Assembly (NCBI RefSeq): GCF_041431135.1
Contig: NZ_CP107799.1
Coordinates: forward strand, 2,108,001-2,172,000
From: Streptomyces sp. NBC_00554
GTDB lineage: Bacteria; Actinomycetota; Actinomycetes; Streptomycetales; Streptomycetaceae
Length of the DNA: 64,000 nucleotides
Reading direction: 5' to 3'
Shown here: piece after piece, positions 8,386 to 17,112 of the stretch
Position numbering within the stretch: the stretch's first letter is position 1
Layout: each line of letters starts with the position of its first letter
Made by a program: the position numbers and the translations under genes
Notes under the pieces: generated by a model
What the model saw: only the letters and a program-made list of their open reading frames with translations
What the model was told of the DNA's origin: nothing
Database searches by the model: none

Positions 8386-8816
8386 AGTTCGAACCACACC
8401 GCCTTGCCCACGCCGTGCGTCCGCACACCCCACGCGTCCGCGAGGGACTGGACGAGAACGAGCCCTCTGCCATGCGTACCGTCGTCGGCGTTCGGTACCC
8501 GCAGCATGGGCCTGCGTCCCACGAAGTCCCTTACCTCCACGCGGAGTCCACGGGGCCCGACGGTGGCCGTCAGGACCGCGTCGTGATCGGTGTGGATGAG
8601 TGCGTTGGTGACCAGCTCGCTGGTCAGCAGCTCGGCTATCTCCGACCTACCCGGCCTCCCCCAGTGCCGTAAGAGTTCCCTCAGCGCCTTCCGGACCTCG
8701 GGCACCGCCCGCAGATCCGCCCTGCCCAGCCTGCGCCTCAGCTGCGCACCGCCCGGCTCCATCGCGCTGTCGGCCGCTTCCTCCACCGTTTCCCCGGAGG
8801 AGGCCCCGATGGCCAT
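8367..8816 (-). CDS. Anti-sigma-factor-type ATP-binding protein (HATPase_c)
   Basis: A 149-residue GHKL-fold ATPase of the RsbW/SpoIIAB-like group that is abundant in Streptomyces. The N box is ELVTNALIHT (about residue 76); the G1/G2 region DDGTHGRGLVLVQSLADAWG follows and the protein ends in the KAVWFEL strand. Family members bind sigma factors or anti-anti-sigma factors and may phosphorylate the latter. The ATG at 8816 is chosen for its AGGAGGTGG site about five bases upstream; an alternative ATG lies nine codons earlier, upstream of that site. No partner gene is adjacent. Confidence 0.85.
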   Translation of the reverse strand: MAIGASSGETVEEAADSAMEPGGAQLRRRLGRADLRAVPEVRKALRELLRHWGRPGRSEIAELLTSELVTNALIHTDHDAVLTATVGPRGLRVEVRDFVGRRPMLRVPNADDGTHGRGLVLVQSLADAWGVRTHGVGKAVWFELDGGAV

Positions 8817-9154
8817 CGGACCACCTCCTCGTGCCTGCCTCTTCATGACCCCCGCCTGCGCGCCGATGTCGGTTCCTTCCCGCTCGAACACGTTCACGGG
8901 GATCCATGCCCGCTCCACCACGCGACAGTCATGTCGAATGGTCAACGACCGTTCGTACGGGGCCGAATGCCCGGCGCCTCTGCCGGGAAGGACACTCTGG
9001 TGGAACCAGTGCGTCTGCAGTTCGGGCCACCGCTCGACCCTGTGCACGCACACACCTGCGAGCCGACATCCGTGGGGACGCACCGGCCGATGACGATCGG
9101 CCCAACTACCGATCCACCACTGCCGATCCAGCCGTATTCAGCCCGGGCCGGAGG
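8817..9154. other. Gene-free interval upstream of the ATP-binding gene
   Basis: I see no credible coding sequence here. It should contain the promoter of the minus-strand ATPase gene. It ends at the long intergenic palindrome that begins at 9155. Confidence 0.4.
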
Positions 9155-9348
9155 TTTTTCGCCCCCTCCGCCCCTACCCGTCCCGTTCCTGGGGGCTGCC
9201 GCCCCCAGCCCCCCGCCTTCGGCCTGAACGGCCTCGTCCTCAAACGCCGGACGGGCTGAGGGGGTTAGCCCCTCCGGCGTTTGAGGAGCGGGGTCTGGGG
9301 CGGAGCCCCAGGAACAAGGGACGGGTAGGGGCGGAGGGGGCGAAAAAA
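9155..9348. repeat. Long intergenic inverted repeat, copy 1
   Basis: Arms of about 40 bp (TTTTTCGCCCCCTCCGCCCC at the left, the complement ending in AAAAAA at 9343-9348) enclose inner palindromes, including AAACGCCGGACGGGC and CTCCGGCGTTTGAGGA. The same architecture recurs at 18435-18589. It sits directly downstream of the minus-strand PoxB-like gene, with T-rich and A-rich outer edges as expected for a two-way factor-independent terminator. Elements like this are common in Streptomyces intergenic DNA. Confidence 0.8.
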
Positions 9349-9402
9349 CCCACAGCCCAGCCCCGCCCCCTGGCCCCCAGGGCCGACTGAGCGCCGACGC
9401 GT

Positions 9403-11145
9403 CTAAGGACGCGGCACGTTCCGTAGGTTGGAGCGGGCCATCTGAACCATCCGCCCCACTCCCCCGTCCAGCACGATCTTCGAGGCCGACAGCGCGAACC
9501 CGGTAACCATCTCCGCGCTGATCTTCGGCGGAATGGACAGGGCGTTGGGATCGGTGACGATGTCGACAAGGGCGGGACCCTTGTGCTTGAAGGCGTCCTT
9601 GAGCGCACCGGCAAGCTGCCGGGGCTTCTCGACACGAACGCCGTAGGCACCGCAGGCACGAGCCACAGCCGCGAAGTCGGGGTTCTTGTTCGTGGTGCCG
9701 TACGAGGGAAGCCCCGCCACCAGCATCTCCAACTCGACCATGCCCAGGGAGGAGTTGTTGAAGAGGACGACCTTCACGGGCAGGTCGTACTGGACGAGGG
9801 TGAGGAAGTCGCCCATCAGCATGGAGAATCCGCCGTCGCCCGACATCGAGACGACCTGCCGCTCCCGGTCGGTGAACTGGGCGCCGATGGCCATGGGCAG
9901 CGCGTTCGCCATCGAGCCGTGCGAGAACGAACCGATCACGCGGCGCCGGCCGTTGGGCGAGATGTAGCGGGCCGCCCACACATTGCACATCCCGGTGTCG
10001 ACGGTGAACACCGCGTCCTCGTCGGCGAGTTCGTCGACGAGAGAGGCGACGTACTCGGGGTGGATCGGAACGTGCTTCTCCACCTTCCTCGTGTACGCCT
10101 TGATGACTCCTTCGAGCGCGTCCGCGTGCTTCTTCAGCATCCTGTCGAGGAAACGCCGGTTCTCCTTGGTCCGCACCCGCGGGGTGAGACAGCGCAGGGT
10201 CTCCTTCACATCGCCCCACACGGCCAGTTCGAGCTTGGAGCGGCGGCCCAGGCGCTCGGGGCGGACGTCGACCTGGGCGATCTTGACGTCGTCGGGAAGG
10301 AAGGCGTTGTACGGGAAGTCGGTGCCGAGCAGGATGAGGAGATCGCACTCATGAGTTGCCTCATAGGCGGCGCCATAGCCGAGGAGGCCGCTCATGCCGA
10401 CGTCGTACGGGTTGTCGTACTGGATCCATTCCTTGCCCCGCAGCGCGTGCCCGACCGGGGACTTGATCTTCTCCGCGAACTCCATGACCTCGGCGTGCGC
10501 GCCAGCCGTGCCGCTGCCGCAGAAGAGGGTGACCTTGTCGGCCTCGTCGATCATCGCGACGAGCTTGTCGATCTCGGCGTCACCGGGCCGGACGCTGGGC
10601 CGGGAGGTGACGAGGGCGGTCTCCAGGGCCTTGTCGGGGGCGGGCTCGGAGGCGATGTCGCCGGGGAGTGAGACGACGCTGACGCCGGACTGGCCCACCG
10701 CGTGCTGGATGGCGGTCTGGAGCAGCCTCGGCATCTGCTTCGGGTTGGAGATCATCTCGTTGTAGTGGCTGCACTCGTTGAACAGCCGTTCGGGGTGGGT
10801 CTCCTGGAAGTAGCCGAGGCCGATCTCGCTGGAGGGGATGTGGGAGGCGAGGGCGAGCACCGGGGCCATGGAGCGGTGGGCGTCGTACAGGCCGTTGATC
10901 AGGTGCAGGTTCCCTGGGCCGCAGGAACCGGCACAGGCGGCGAGCCTGCCGGTGACCTGGGCCTCCGCGCCCGCGGCGAACGCGGCGGTCTCCTCGTGCC
11001 GGACGTGGATCCAGTCGATGGCGGAGTTGCGCCGGATCGCGTCCACGACCGGGTTGAGGCTGTCGCCGACGACTCCGTACATCCGCTTCACCCCCGCACG
11101 GGCGAGGATGTCGACAAACTGTTCGGCGACGTTCTGCTTGGCCAT
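9403..11145 (-). CDS. Thiamine-diphosphate-dependent pyruvate dehydrogenase/oxidase (PoxB-like)
   Basis: A 580-residue TPP enzyme of the pyruvate oxidase/acetolactate synthase family. PoxB-type enzymes oxidatively decarboxylate pyruvate to acetate and CO2 using FAD and pass electrons to quinone. The N-terminal PYR domain carries the catalytic Glu in VRHEETAAFAAGAEAQ (about residue 50). The C-terminal PP domain has the Mg/TPP motif SGDGGFSMLMGDF, with the matching Asn in NNSSLGMVE (about 415-445). The ATG at 11145 (MAKQNVAEQFVDIL) matches family length; the frame continues upstream for 15 codons. It is a single gene followed by the long palindromic terminator. Confidence 0.9.
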   Translation of the reverse strand: MAKQNVAEQFVDILARAGVKRMYGVVGDSLNPVVDAIRRNSAIDWIHVRHEETAAFAAGAEAQVTGRLAACAGSCGPGNLHLINGLYDAHRSMAPVLALASHIPSSEIGLGYFQETHPERLFNECSHYNEMISNPKQMPRLLQTAIQHAVGQSGVSVVSLPGDIASEPAPDKALETALVTSRPSVRPGDAEIDKLVAMIDEADKVTLFCGSGTAGAHAEVMEFAEKIKSPVGHALRGKEWIQYDNPYDVGMSGLLGYGAAYEATHECDLLILLGTDFPYNAFLPDDVKIAQVDVRPERLGRRSKLELAVWGDVKETLRCLTPRVRTKENRRFLDRMLKKHADALEGVIKAYTRKVEKHVPIHPEYVASLVDELADEDAVFTVDTGMCNVWAARYISPNGRRRVIGSFSHGSMANALPMAIGAQFTDRERQVVSMSGDGGFSMLMGDFLTLVQYDLPVKVVLFNNSSLGMVELEMLVAGLPSYGTTNKNPDFAAVARACGAYGVRVEKPRQLAGALKDAFKHKGPALVDIVTDPNALSIPPKISAEMVTGFALSASKIVLDGGVGRMVQMARSNLRNVPRP

Positions 11146-11209
11146 GACTTCACGTGCCCTTCGGTATCCCGAGATCCCTCTGGGTTCCATGAATTCACAA
11201 GGCCAACCG

Positions 11210-12844
11210 TTACGCCTCCCAAACGGCCGCCGCTGTCCGATCGTCGGCGTATCCCTTGACCCGCACCTGGGTGTCCGCGAGGAACGCGGCGAGACCGGGC
11301 GGTTCCCCCTCCGACCACCGCGCCGTCAGATGCTCCGCAAGCTCCGGTTCGCCGCGCAGCGGCTCCGCGAGGCCGCCGGTGCACAGCAGGAGGGTGTCCG
11401 TCGGGCGGGCGACGGAGGCGCGGAAACGGAACGGGGCGCGGGGCGGTTCGGCGATCGCCTCGTACGGGCTCGGGGGTGTGGTGATCCCCAGGTCCATGGT
11501 GAGCCGGTCGCCCTCCGGGGTCTCGTGCGGCAGCGACCCGAAGCCGACCACGGCCTCCCCGGCGGCGTCGGCGACCCGCGGCTCGATGTCCTGCCACTCG
11601 CCGTCCCGCAGCCGGAACAGGCCCCCGGCTCCGACGCCGAAGAACACGCGCGTACGGCACTCGGGATCGGCGGGCAGCAGCAGGCACCGCAGGCTGGCGG
11701 TGTACTCCTCGGGTTCGATGCCCTGCTCGGCCGCGCTAGCCCGCAGTTTGCCGAGGCTGCGGTCGGTGAGCCGGTGCAGCCCCGACTTCAGGTCCCCGCG
11801 CCGGGCGGCCCGGATGTCCTCGGCCAGCCGCACATGGCTGCGCCCCACGGCCCGCCCGATCCACTGGCAGGCCTCGGCCGCGGCCAGGTGCGCGCCGGGC
11901 GTGGCCCGGGCCCCGGTCGCCATCGCGACGAGCACGAGCGCCTGCTCGCCCGTCCCGAACCGGGCGGTGAGCAGCGAATCCCGGCGTGGTTCGCCCCGGT
12001 AGCGCGCGGAGTCCCCGCGCACAGAGACGGCCCGCAGCGTGCTGGTCCCGTAGCGCGCGCCGTCCAGCACCGTGTCGGCGACCAGGTCGTCGAGCTCGTC
12101 CGGGTCGGCCGGCGGGAGGGCAGTGGGTTCGGCGTCGTAGGTGGGCGGGCCCGAGCCGACGTAGTCGACGGTGGGGGGCTGGTACGGGACGGAGAGCGTG
12201 GGTGTGCGGCTCTGGAGGGCGGGCGGTGGCGGGGCGTCCTGGGGCGCGGGAGCCTGCGAGGCGGGCGCGTGCGAGGCAGGAGCGGCCGCGGCGGGTGACT
12301 CCGTGGACGTACGACTCGGGGGCTGCTGCGGGCGGAAACCCGGCGGGGTCGGCCCCGGCGGGAAGATGGCGGGAACGGACGGGTCGGCGGGCGGGCCTGT
12401 GGGCAGAGGGGTGGGTGGGGCCTCCCAGGGGGCGGGGCTCTGCCCAAGACCTGGGTCGGGACTCTGCCCGAGACCGGGGCTGGGACTCTGCCCGAGACCA
12501 GAGTCGGGACTCTGCCTGGGGGTGTCGCCGCGCTCCCAGCGGGCGGGACGCTGCTCCGGTACGGCCGGGGGCCGGTCCGGCGCAGCCGGAGGCCGCTCCG
12601 GATAAGGCGGGGCGTCGAGCCCGGGCCTCCGCTCCGGATGAGGAGGGACGTCGGCTTCCGGCTTCCGCTCCGGTCGCGGAAGGGCGGGCGCGGGCTCAAC
12701 GCCCACCGTCCCCACGGCCGACGCGAACCGGTCGTCGAGGGAATCGGCCACGGCCGCGGGGCCCGTGTCCTCGGTGGAGTCGTCGTACAACTGCCCCCAC
12801 CAGTCGTCCTCATGACCGGTGGGCTTCTCCCCCTGCTGGCTCAT
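11210..12844 (-). CDS. PP2C-like protein phosphatase with proline-rich N-terminal region
   Basis: A 544-residue protein. The N-terminal 300 residues are acidic then proline-rich and disordered; they contain four short repeats of the type SPDSGLGQ around residues 125-155, which at DNA level are near-identical 24-bp units (about 12420-12520). The C-terminal 270 residues resemble the PP2C_2 fold (GTGEQALVLVAMATG, FGVGAGGLFRLRDGEW, LLLCTGGLAEPL). The classical metal-binding aspartates are poorly conserved, so activity is uncertain. The ATG at 12844 follows TTAGGGG. There is no signal peptide, so it is probably a cytoplasmic signalling or scaffold protein. Confidence 0.72.
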   Translation of the reverse strand: MSQQGEKPTGHEDDWWGQLYDDSTEDTGPAAVADSLDDRFASAVGTVGVEPAPALPRPERKPEADVPPHPERRPGLDAPPYPERPPAAPDRPPAVPEQRPARWERGDTPRQSPDSGLGQSPSPGLGQSPDPGLGQSPAPWEAPPTPLPTGPPADPSVPAIFPPGPTPPGFRPQQPPSRTSTESPAAAAPASHAPASQAPAPQDAPPPPALQSRTPTLSVPYQPPTVDYVGSGPPTYDAEPTALPPADPDELDDLVADTVLDGARYGTSTLRAVSVRGDSARYRGEPRRDSLLTARFGTGEQALVLVAMATGARATPGAHLAAAEACQWIGRAVGRSHVRLAEDIRAARRGDLKSGLHRLTDRSLGKLRASAAEQGIEPEEYTASLRCLLLPADPECRTRVFFGVGAGGLFRLRDGEWQDIEPRVADAAGEAVVGFGSLPHETPEGDRLTMDLGITTPPSPYEAIAEPPRAPFRFRASVARPTDTLLLCTGGLAEPLRGEPELAEHLTARWSEGEPPGLAAFLADTQVRVKGYADDRTAAAVWEA

Positions 12845-12989
12845 GCCCCTAATTGTCCACCGCGGGAGCCGGATGAAAACGGGGCATCCGGAAAAACCGG
12901 CCAAGGGACTGGCCCTCGAACGGCGTGTCGGATGAATCGTCGAACGGCGATGCGAAGCGGACGCCCTGCGAAAGGCCGTTGCGGCGAAA
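12845..12989. other. Interval upstream of the PP2C-like gene
   Basis: Together with 13032-13351 this forms a roughly 500-bp gap. It holds the PP2C-like promoter, the hairpin at 12990-13031, the short minus-strand reading frame at 13050-13199 and the leader of the HTH gene. Confidence 0.4.
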
Positions 12990-13031
12990 CCGCCGGGCGG
13001 TCCCACCCCCCACGGGAGAACCGCCCGGCGG
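12990..13031 (-). terminator. Hairpin terminator 3' of the short minus-strand frame
   Basis: Perfect 12-bp arms CCGCCGGGCGGT (12990-13001) and ACCGCCCGGCGG (13020-13031) have an 18-base loop. It begins 19 bp past the stop codon at 13050 in the minus-strand direction, as expected for the terminator of a gene ending there. Confidence 0.7.
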
Positions 13032-13049
13032 CGCCGGAGTGACCGGGAC

Positions 13050-13199
13050 CTAGTACACGTCATAGGTCCGGGTCACAGTCTGTGTGACCGAATTGTCGTC
13101 GCTGTCGGTCAGTTCGGCCCCGAGTGTGACCTGACTTCCTGAAGCTCCGCTGTGATTCACAGCCGCGCTCGGCCCGCTCGCGATGACCAAGCAGGGCAT
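13050..13199 (-). pseudogene. C-terminal relic of a secreted beta-sandwich protein (or very small ORF)
   Basis: This minus-strand frame of 49 codons ends in a segment reading SQVTLGAELTDSDDNSVTQT and then VTRTYDVY. That alternating polar/hydrophobic pattern is typical of a C-terminal Ig-like or P-type beta domain of secreted proteins such as proteases. The ATG at 13199 has no ribosome-binding site and the residues before the beta segment show no signal peptide. A good terminator follows the stop. I read it as the surviving 3' end of a larger lost gene; an intact tiny protein is possible. The parent family is unknown. Confidence 0.4.
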
Positions 13200-13351
13200 T
13201 ACGGACGGTGTGTGAAGCCGCGGTGGCGTGAGCTTGTCAGATGGGCGGGTGGTGCGGTGATGATGTGCGAGGCGGGTTTACGCCGTGGCTGTTTTCCGCC
13301 ACTGCTGTCGCCGACCTGCAGAAACCGATCCTTGGGGAGGGGCATCGCCGC

Positions 13352-14332
13352 ATGCTGGGAGCGATAGGTCTGGACGAGACGCACGAGTCGGCGTACCGGG
13401 CGCTGGTGTCCGTGGGCGCCGCGGACGTGCCCGATCTCGCGCGGCGGCTCACGCTCGGCGAGTACGACACGGAGCGCGCCCTGCGCCGCCTTGAACGGCA
13501 CGGACTCGCGGCCCAGTCCTCGGCGCGCCCGGGGCGCTGGGTCGCCGCACCGCCCGGTGTGGCCCTCGGCGCGCTGCTCACCCAGCAGCGGCACGAGCTG
13601 GAGAAGGCGGAGCTGGCGGCCGCGCTGCTCGCCGAGGAGTACCGCGGGCAGGCCGCCGAGCCCGCCGTCCACGACCTGGTCGAGGTGGTGATCGGCTCGG
13701 CGGCGGTCTCGCAGCGGTTCCTGCAGCTCCAGCTCGGCGCGGCCGAGGAGGTGTGCGCGCTGGTCACCGACAACCCGCTCGCCGTCTCCGGGATGGACAA
13801 CGACGCGGAGGAGCAGGCCGTGGACCGGGGCGTCCGCTACCGGGTGGTCATCGAGCGGGCGGTCCTCGACATGCCCAACGGGATCACCGAGCTGTCCGCC
13901 GCGCTCGGCCGGGACGAGCAGGTGCGGGTCGTGGACAAGGTGCCGACCAAGCTGGTGATCGCCGACCGGACACTCGCGATGGTGCCGCTCAGCTCTCGCA
14001 CCGCGGAACCCGCCGCGCTGGTCGTCCACGAGAGCGGACTGCTCGAGCTGCTCTCCGGGCTGTTCGAGTCGGTGTGGCGGGACGCGCTGCCACTGCGGCT
14101 CAGCGGCGGGAGCATCGCGGAGCAGGAGGCGGACGGCCCGGACGGCACCGATCTGGAGATCCTTTCGCTGCTCCTTGCCGGGCTGACCGACGCGAGCGTC
14201 GCCAAGCAGCTCGATCTGGGGCTGCGGACCGTGCAGCGCCGGGTGAAGCGGCTGATGGAACTGACGGGCGTGACGACCCGGCTCCAGCTGGGCTGGCACG
14301 CGTACGCAAAGGCCTGGGTGGCCCGGGACTGA
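13352..14332 (+). CDS. LuxR-type helix-turn-helix transcriptional regulator with TrmB-like N-terminus
   Basis: A 326-residue regulator. The N-terminal winged helix (about 10-60, DVPDLARRLTLGEYDTERAL then RRLERHGL) resembles TrmB or MarR. A central sensor-like domain (about 110-260) follows, then a C-terminal LuxR/GerE HTH (about 265-320, LEILSLLLAGLTDASVAKQL and LGLRTVQRRVKRLMELTG). The ATG at 13352 has GGGGAGGGG upstream (13334-13342). It shares its architecture with the biosynthetic-cluster regulator at 32315-33337. The DUF456 gene follows after 36 bp, probably co-transcribed. The target is unknown. Confidence 0.82.
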   Translation: MLGAIGLDETHESAYRALVSVGAADVPDLARRLTLGEYDTERALRRLERHGLAAQSSARPGRWVAAPPGVALGALLTQQRHELEKAELAAALLAEEYRGQAAEPAVHDLVEVVIGSAAVSQRFLQLQLGAAEEVCALVTDNPLAVSGMDNDAEEQAVDRGVRYRVVIERAVLDMPNGITELSAALGRDEQVRVVDKVPTKLVIADRTLAMVPLSSRTAEPAALVVHESGLLELLSGLFESVWRDALPLRLSGGSIAEQEADGPDGTDLEILSLLLAGLTDASVAKQLDLGLRTVQRRVKRLMELTGVTTRLQLGWHAYAKAWVARD

Positions 14333-14368
14333 CCTGCGGTTTCCCGCCCGCTCAGTCAGGCTGGGCAG

Positions 14369-14851
14369 ATGGGAGCGTGGGAACTCCTGCTGGTCGGCGT
14401 GGTGATACTGCTCGGCCTGGCCGGAGTACTGGTGGCCGGCGTACCGGGGTCGTGGCTCGTATGGGCCGCGGTCCTGTGGTGGGCACTGGAGGACACCCGG
14501 GCGCTCGCCTGGGCCGTGCTCGTGGGCGCGACCGGGGTCCTGCTGCTGTCCCAGGCGGTCCGGTGGATGTTGCCGCCCAGACGCCTGCGGGAGAGCGGAG
14601 CAACCCCTCGAATGGCGGTATACGCCGGGGCCGGGGCCCTGCTCGGCTTCTTTCTGGTGCCGGTGGCCGGCGCGATACCCGGTTTCCTCTGCGGGATCTA
14701 CCTCTCCGAGCGGCTGCGCCTCGGCGGGCACGCGCGGGCCGTGGCGTCGTTGCGGACGGCGATGCGCGCGGGCGGGTGGAGTGTGCTGACGGAGCTGTTC
14801 GCGTGCCTGCTGATCATGGGGGCGTGGCTGGGGGCGGTGATCTGGGGTTGA
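14369..14851 (+). CDS. DUF456 domain-containing membrane protein
   Basis: A 160-residue integral membrane protein with four to five hydrophobic helices (about 5-25, 28-45, 47-62, 82-110 and 140-158). The glycine-rich DUF456 pattern is visible (GLAGVLVAGVPGSW; GALLGFFLVPVAGAIPGFL). It starts 36 bp after the HTH regulator gene and ends 19 bp before the convergent SGNH hydrolase stop. The family has no established function. Confidence 0.88.
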   Translation: MGAWELLLVGVVILLGLAGVLVAGVPGSWLVWAAVLWWALEDTRALAWAVLVGATGVLLLSQAVRWMLPPRRLRESGATPRMAVYAGAGALLGFFLVPVAGAIPGFLCGIYLSERLRLGGHARAVASLRTAMRAGGWSVLTELFACLLIMGAWLGAVIWG

Positions 14852-14870
14852 TGGCACCTGAACCCTCTGA

Positions 14871-16121
14871 TCAAGGAGTCCAGGGTGTCAGCTTCGCCAG
14901 GTCGACACTGTCGGCCATCGCCTTCATGCCGGCGTCGTTGAAGTGGAGGTGGTCACCGGGGTCGTAGGCCGGGAGGATGCGGCTCGGGCGGGCCGGGTCG
15001 CGGACGACGGCGTCGAAGTCCACGACCGCGTCGAAGAGACCGCGCGTGCGGATCACGGCGTTGACCTTCTGTCGTACGGCCTCACGGGCCGGGGAGTAGG
15101 CGCCGTGGCCGCCGTACGGGGTGAGCGTCGCCCCGATGACGCGGATCCCTCGGGCGTGTGCGCGGCTCACGACGCGGCGGTACGCGTCCTCGAAGGCGGC
15201 GGTTCTCGTCTGCTCCGGGGTGCCCTTGAGGTCGTTGATGCCTTCCATCACGATCACCACGCGCACGCCGGTGCGGGACAGGACGTCGGCGTCGAAGCGG
15301 GCCAGTGCGCTGGGCCCGCGACCCTCCAGGAGGAGGCGGTTTCCGGAGATACCCGCGTTGAGGACGCCGAGCCGGCGGTTCGACGGAAGGGCCTTAAGAC
15401 GGTCGGCGAGCCGGTCGGGCCAGCGGTGGTTGGCGCTGAAGGACGAACCGGTGCCGTCGGTGATGGAGTCGCCGAGCGCGACCACGCTGCCCGCGGCGGA
15501 GGTGCCGAGTACGTCGACACCGGTCACGTAGTACCAGTTGCCGATGGCGGTGGTGTACGCGGTGCCGCTCTCCTCGGCGGTCCGATTGCCCTTGGGAGCA
15601 ACGAAGTTGGCCTGGATGGCGGAGCGGTGGTAGGTCGCCGGGCCGGAGTCGGCGGGGGTGTGCACCGAGACCAGGAGGTTGGCGTCGGCGGGGATCGGGA
15701 GGTACACGGGGTCGGTCACCAGGTCCTTGCCCGCCGGGATCGTCACCGTCCTGGCGCCCCCGAACGTGGCGGTGCGCATCGAACCCGCGACGGCCTTCGG
15801 GCTTCTCTGCGCGCCCGGCTCCTGCAACGCGAGGGTGACGGCGCCGAGTTGGAGGGGCCGCGTACCGAGCCGGTTGGAGATCCGGACGCGGGCGGCGCTG
15901 CCCCCGACGCTGGTGTGCACGACGTTGCGGATCGAGGCGCCGGGCAGTGCGGGGGTGGTGCCGGAGGCCGCGCCTTCCCAGGTTCCGGTCCAGGTGGGGC
16001 TCGGGGCGAGGGCGAAGGGGCCGAGTGCGGGTGCCGCGTCGGCTCTCGCGGACGGTGGGGCGAGAACCAGGGTTGTCACCAGGACCGCGAGGACGTGCCG
16101 GACCTTGATCGCGCGGGTCAT
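14871..16121 (-). CDS. Secreted SGNH/GDSL-family hydrolase
   Basis: A 416-residue exported esterase or lipase-like enzyme. A signal peptide (MTRAIKVRHVLAVLVTTLVL, cleavage after ARADA near residue 29) leads into an N-terminal jelly-roll-like region (about 40-190) and a C-terminal SGNH domain. Block I is ALGDSITDGTGS (catalytic Ser), block II has the Gly of NAGISGNRLL, block III the Asn in EGINDLKG, and block V the DHLHFNDAG Asp/His pair. The ATG at 16121 gives a clean signal peptide. An IS element begins about 100 bp upstream and may have displaced its promoter. Confidence 0.9.
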   Translation of the reverse strand: MTRAIKVRHVLAVLVTTLVLAPPSARADAAPALGPFALAPSPTWTGTWEGAASGTTPALPGASIRNVVHTSVGGSAARVRISNRLGTRPLQLGAVTLALQEPGAQRSPKAVAGSMRTATFGGARTVTIPAGKDLVTDPVYLPIPADANLLVSVHTPADSGPATYHRSAIQANFVAPKGNRTAEESGTAYTTAIGNWYYVTGVDVLGTSAAGSVVALGDSITDGTGSSFSANHRWPDRLADRLKALPSNRRLGVLNAGISGNRLLLEGRGPSALARFDADVLSRTGVRVVIVMEGINDLKGTPEQTRTAAFEDAYRRVVSRAHARGIRVIGATLTPYGGHGAYSPAREAVRQKVNAVIRTRGLFDAVVDFDAVVRDPARPSRILPAYDPGDHLHFNDAGMKAMADSVDLAKLTPWTP

Positions 16122-16239
16122 GCGCCCAACGATTCCCGAGTCGTCGGTCCCACCAACGCACTCTCGCCCCATTGCACGCCATTGGGCGCACGGCCGTACA
16201 CGCGTACTACGTCCCCGGCCTTAGGTCGTGTCCGCAATG

Positions 16240-17072
16240 TCAGGGGAGCCAGAGTCGTAGGCAGGCGATGGTGACCAGGGCTTGGTAGTGGCGGGCGCGT
16301 TTGTCGTAGCGGGTGGCGAGGGCTTTGTTGTGCTTGAGCTTGTTGAAGCAGCGTTCGACGAGGTTGCGGCGCCGGTAGGCCGCTTTGTCGAGGCGGCAGC
16401 GGCTCTCGCCGCGGCGGATGCGGCCGTTGATCTGGTCGATGCGTTCCGGGATCGCTGCCTTGATCCCGCGTCGGCGCAGGTAGGTGCGGATCTTCGTGGA
16501 CGAGTAGCCCTTGTCGGCGGCGACCCGCTCGGGCCGGGTCCGGGGTCGCCCCGGCCCGCATCCCGGCACCCGGATCCGGGCCATCACTGCTTCGAACTGG
16601 GTGCAGTCGTTGACGTTCCCGCCGGTGAGGGTGAAGGCCAGCGGCCGGCCCCGGCCGTCGCAGGCTAGGTGGATCTTCGTGGTCAGTCCGCCGCGGGAAC
16701 GGCCGATCGCCTCGCCCGGCCACGGCCCCCTTTTCGGGCCCCGGCGGCGTGCTGGTGGGCCCGCACGGTCGTGGAGTCCAGGCACACGATCGTCCAGTCG
16801 ACCGCGCCGACGGCGTCGGAATGCTGCTGGACGTGAGCCAGCAGCCGGTCCCATGTGCCGTCGGCGGACCAGCGGCGGAAGCGTTCGTAGACCGTTTTCC
16901 ACGGCCCGTACCGTTCGGGCAGGTCCCGCCAGGCCGCCCCGGTCGACAGCTTCCACAGGATGCCGTTGACCACCTGACGGCGGTCCCGCACCGGACGGCC
17001 CATCCGCGGCGGAGCGAGCAACGGCCCGATCACCGCCCACGACTCATCAGTCAACTCATGACGACGCACCAC
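16240..17072 (-). CDS. IS5-family transposase, OrfA/OrfB joined by -1 frameshift
   Basis: This DDE transposase is made from two frames. OrfA starts at a GTG around 17069-17072 (VVRRHELTDESWAVIGPLL), runs to the stop at 16683 and holds the DUF4096-like DNA-binding region plus the first catalytic Asp in IVCLDSTTVRAH. OrfB is the -1 frame, enters at the A-AAA-GGG slip site near 16731 and ends at 16240. It holds the second Asp (VAADKGYSS) and the Glu (RRNLVERCFNKLKH). All three catalytic residues are present, so the enzyme should be functional if frameshifting occurs. The exact start codon is uncertain. Confidence 0.88.
16726..16735 (-). other. Programmed -1 ribosomal frameshift site in the IS transposase
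   Basis: On the coding strand the sequence reads CGAAAAGGGGG. OrfA is read CGA-AAA-GGG and OrfB CCG-AAA-AGG, so a -1 slip of the lysyl-tRNA on the A run joins the two frames. A-AAA-G slippery sites are usual in this IS group. Confidence 0.75.
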
Positions 17073-17112
17073 GAACAGACCAACGACCAACCCACTTTGC
17101 GGACACGACCTA

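Larger units (their letters stand above)
16224..17110. mobile_element. IS5-superfamily insertion sequence (IS427-type), 887 bp
   Basis: The terminal inverted repeats are perfect: GGTCGTGTCCGCAA at the left end (16224-16237) and TTGCGGACACGACC at the right end (17097-17110). Both ends are flanked by TA (16222-16223 and 17111-17112), the 2-bp duplication used by this group. One transposase is encoded on the minus strand in two overlapping frames. The element is intact by eye and abuts a second IS whose left TA is this element's right TA. Confidence 0.92.

Noticed and set aside
13199..14857. 552-residue minus-strand open frame opposite the HTH and DUF456 genes
   Set aside because: It is low-complexity Arg/Gln/Gly/His-rich antisense frame typical of high-GC DNA, opposite two well-supported genes.
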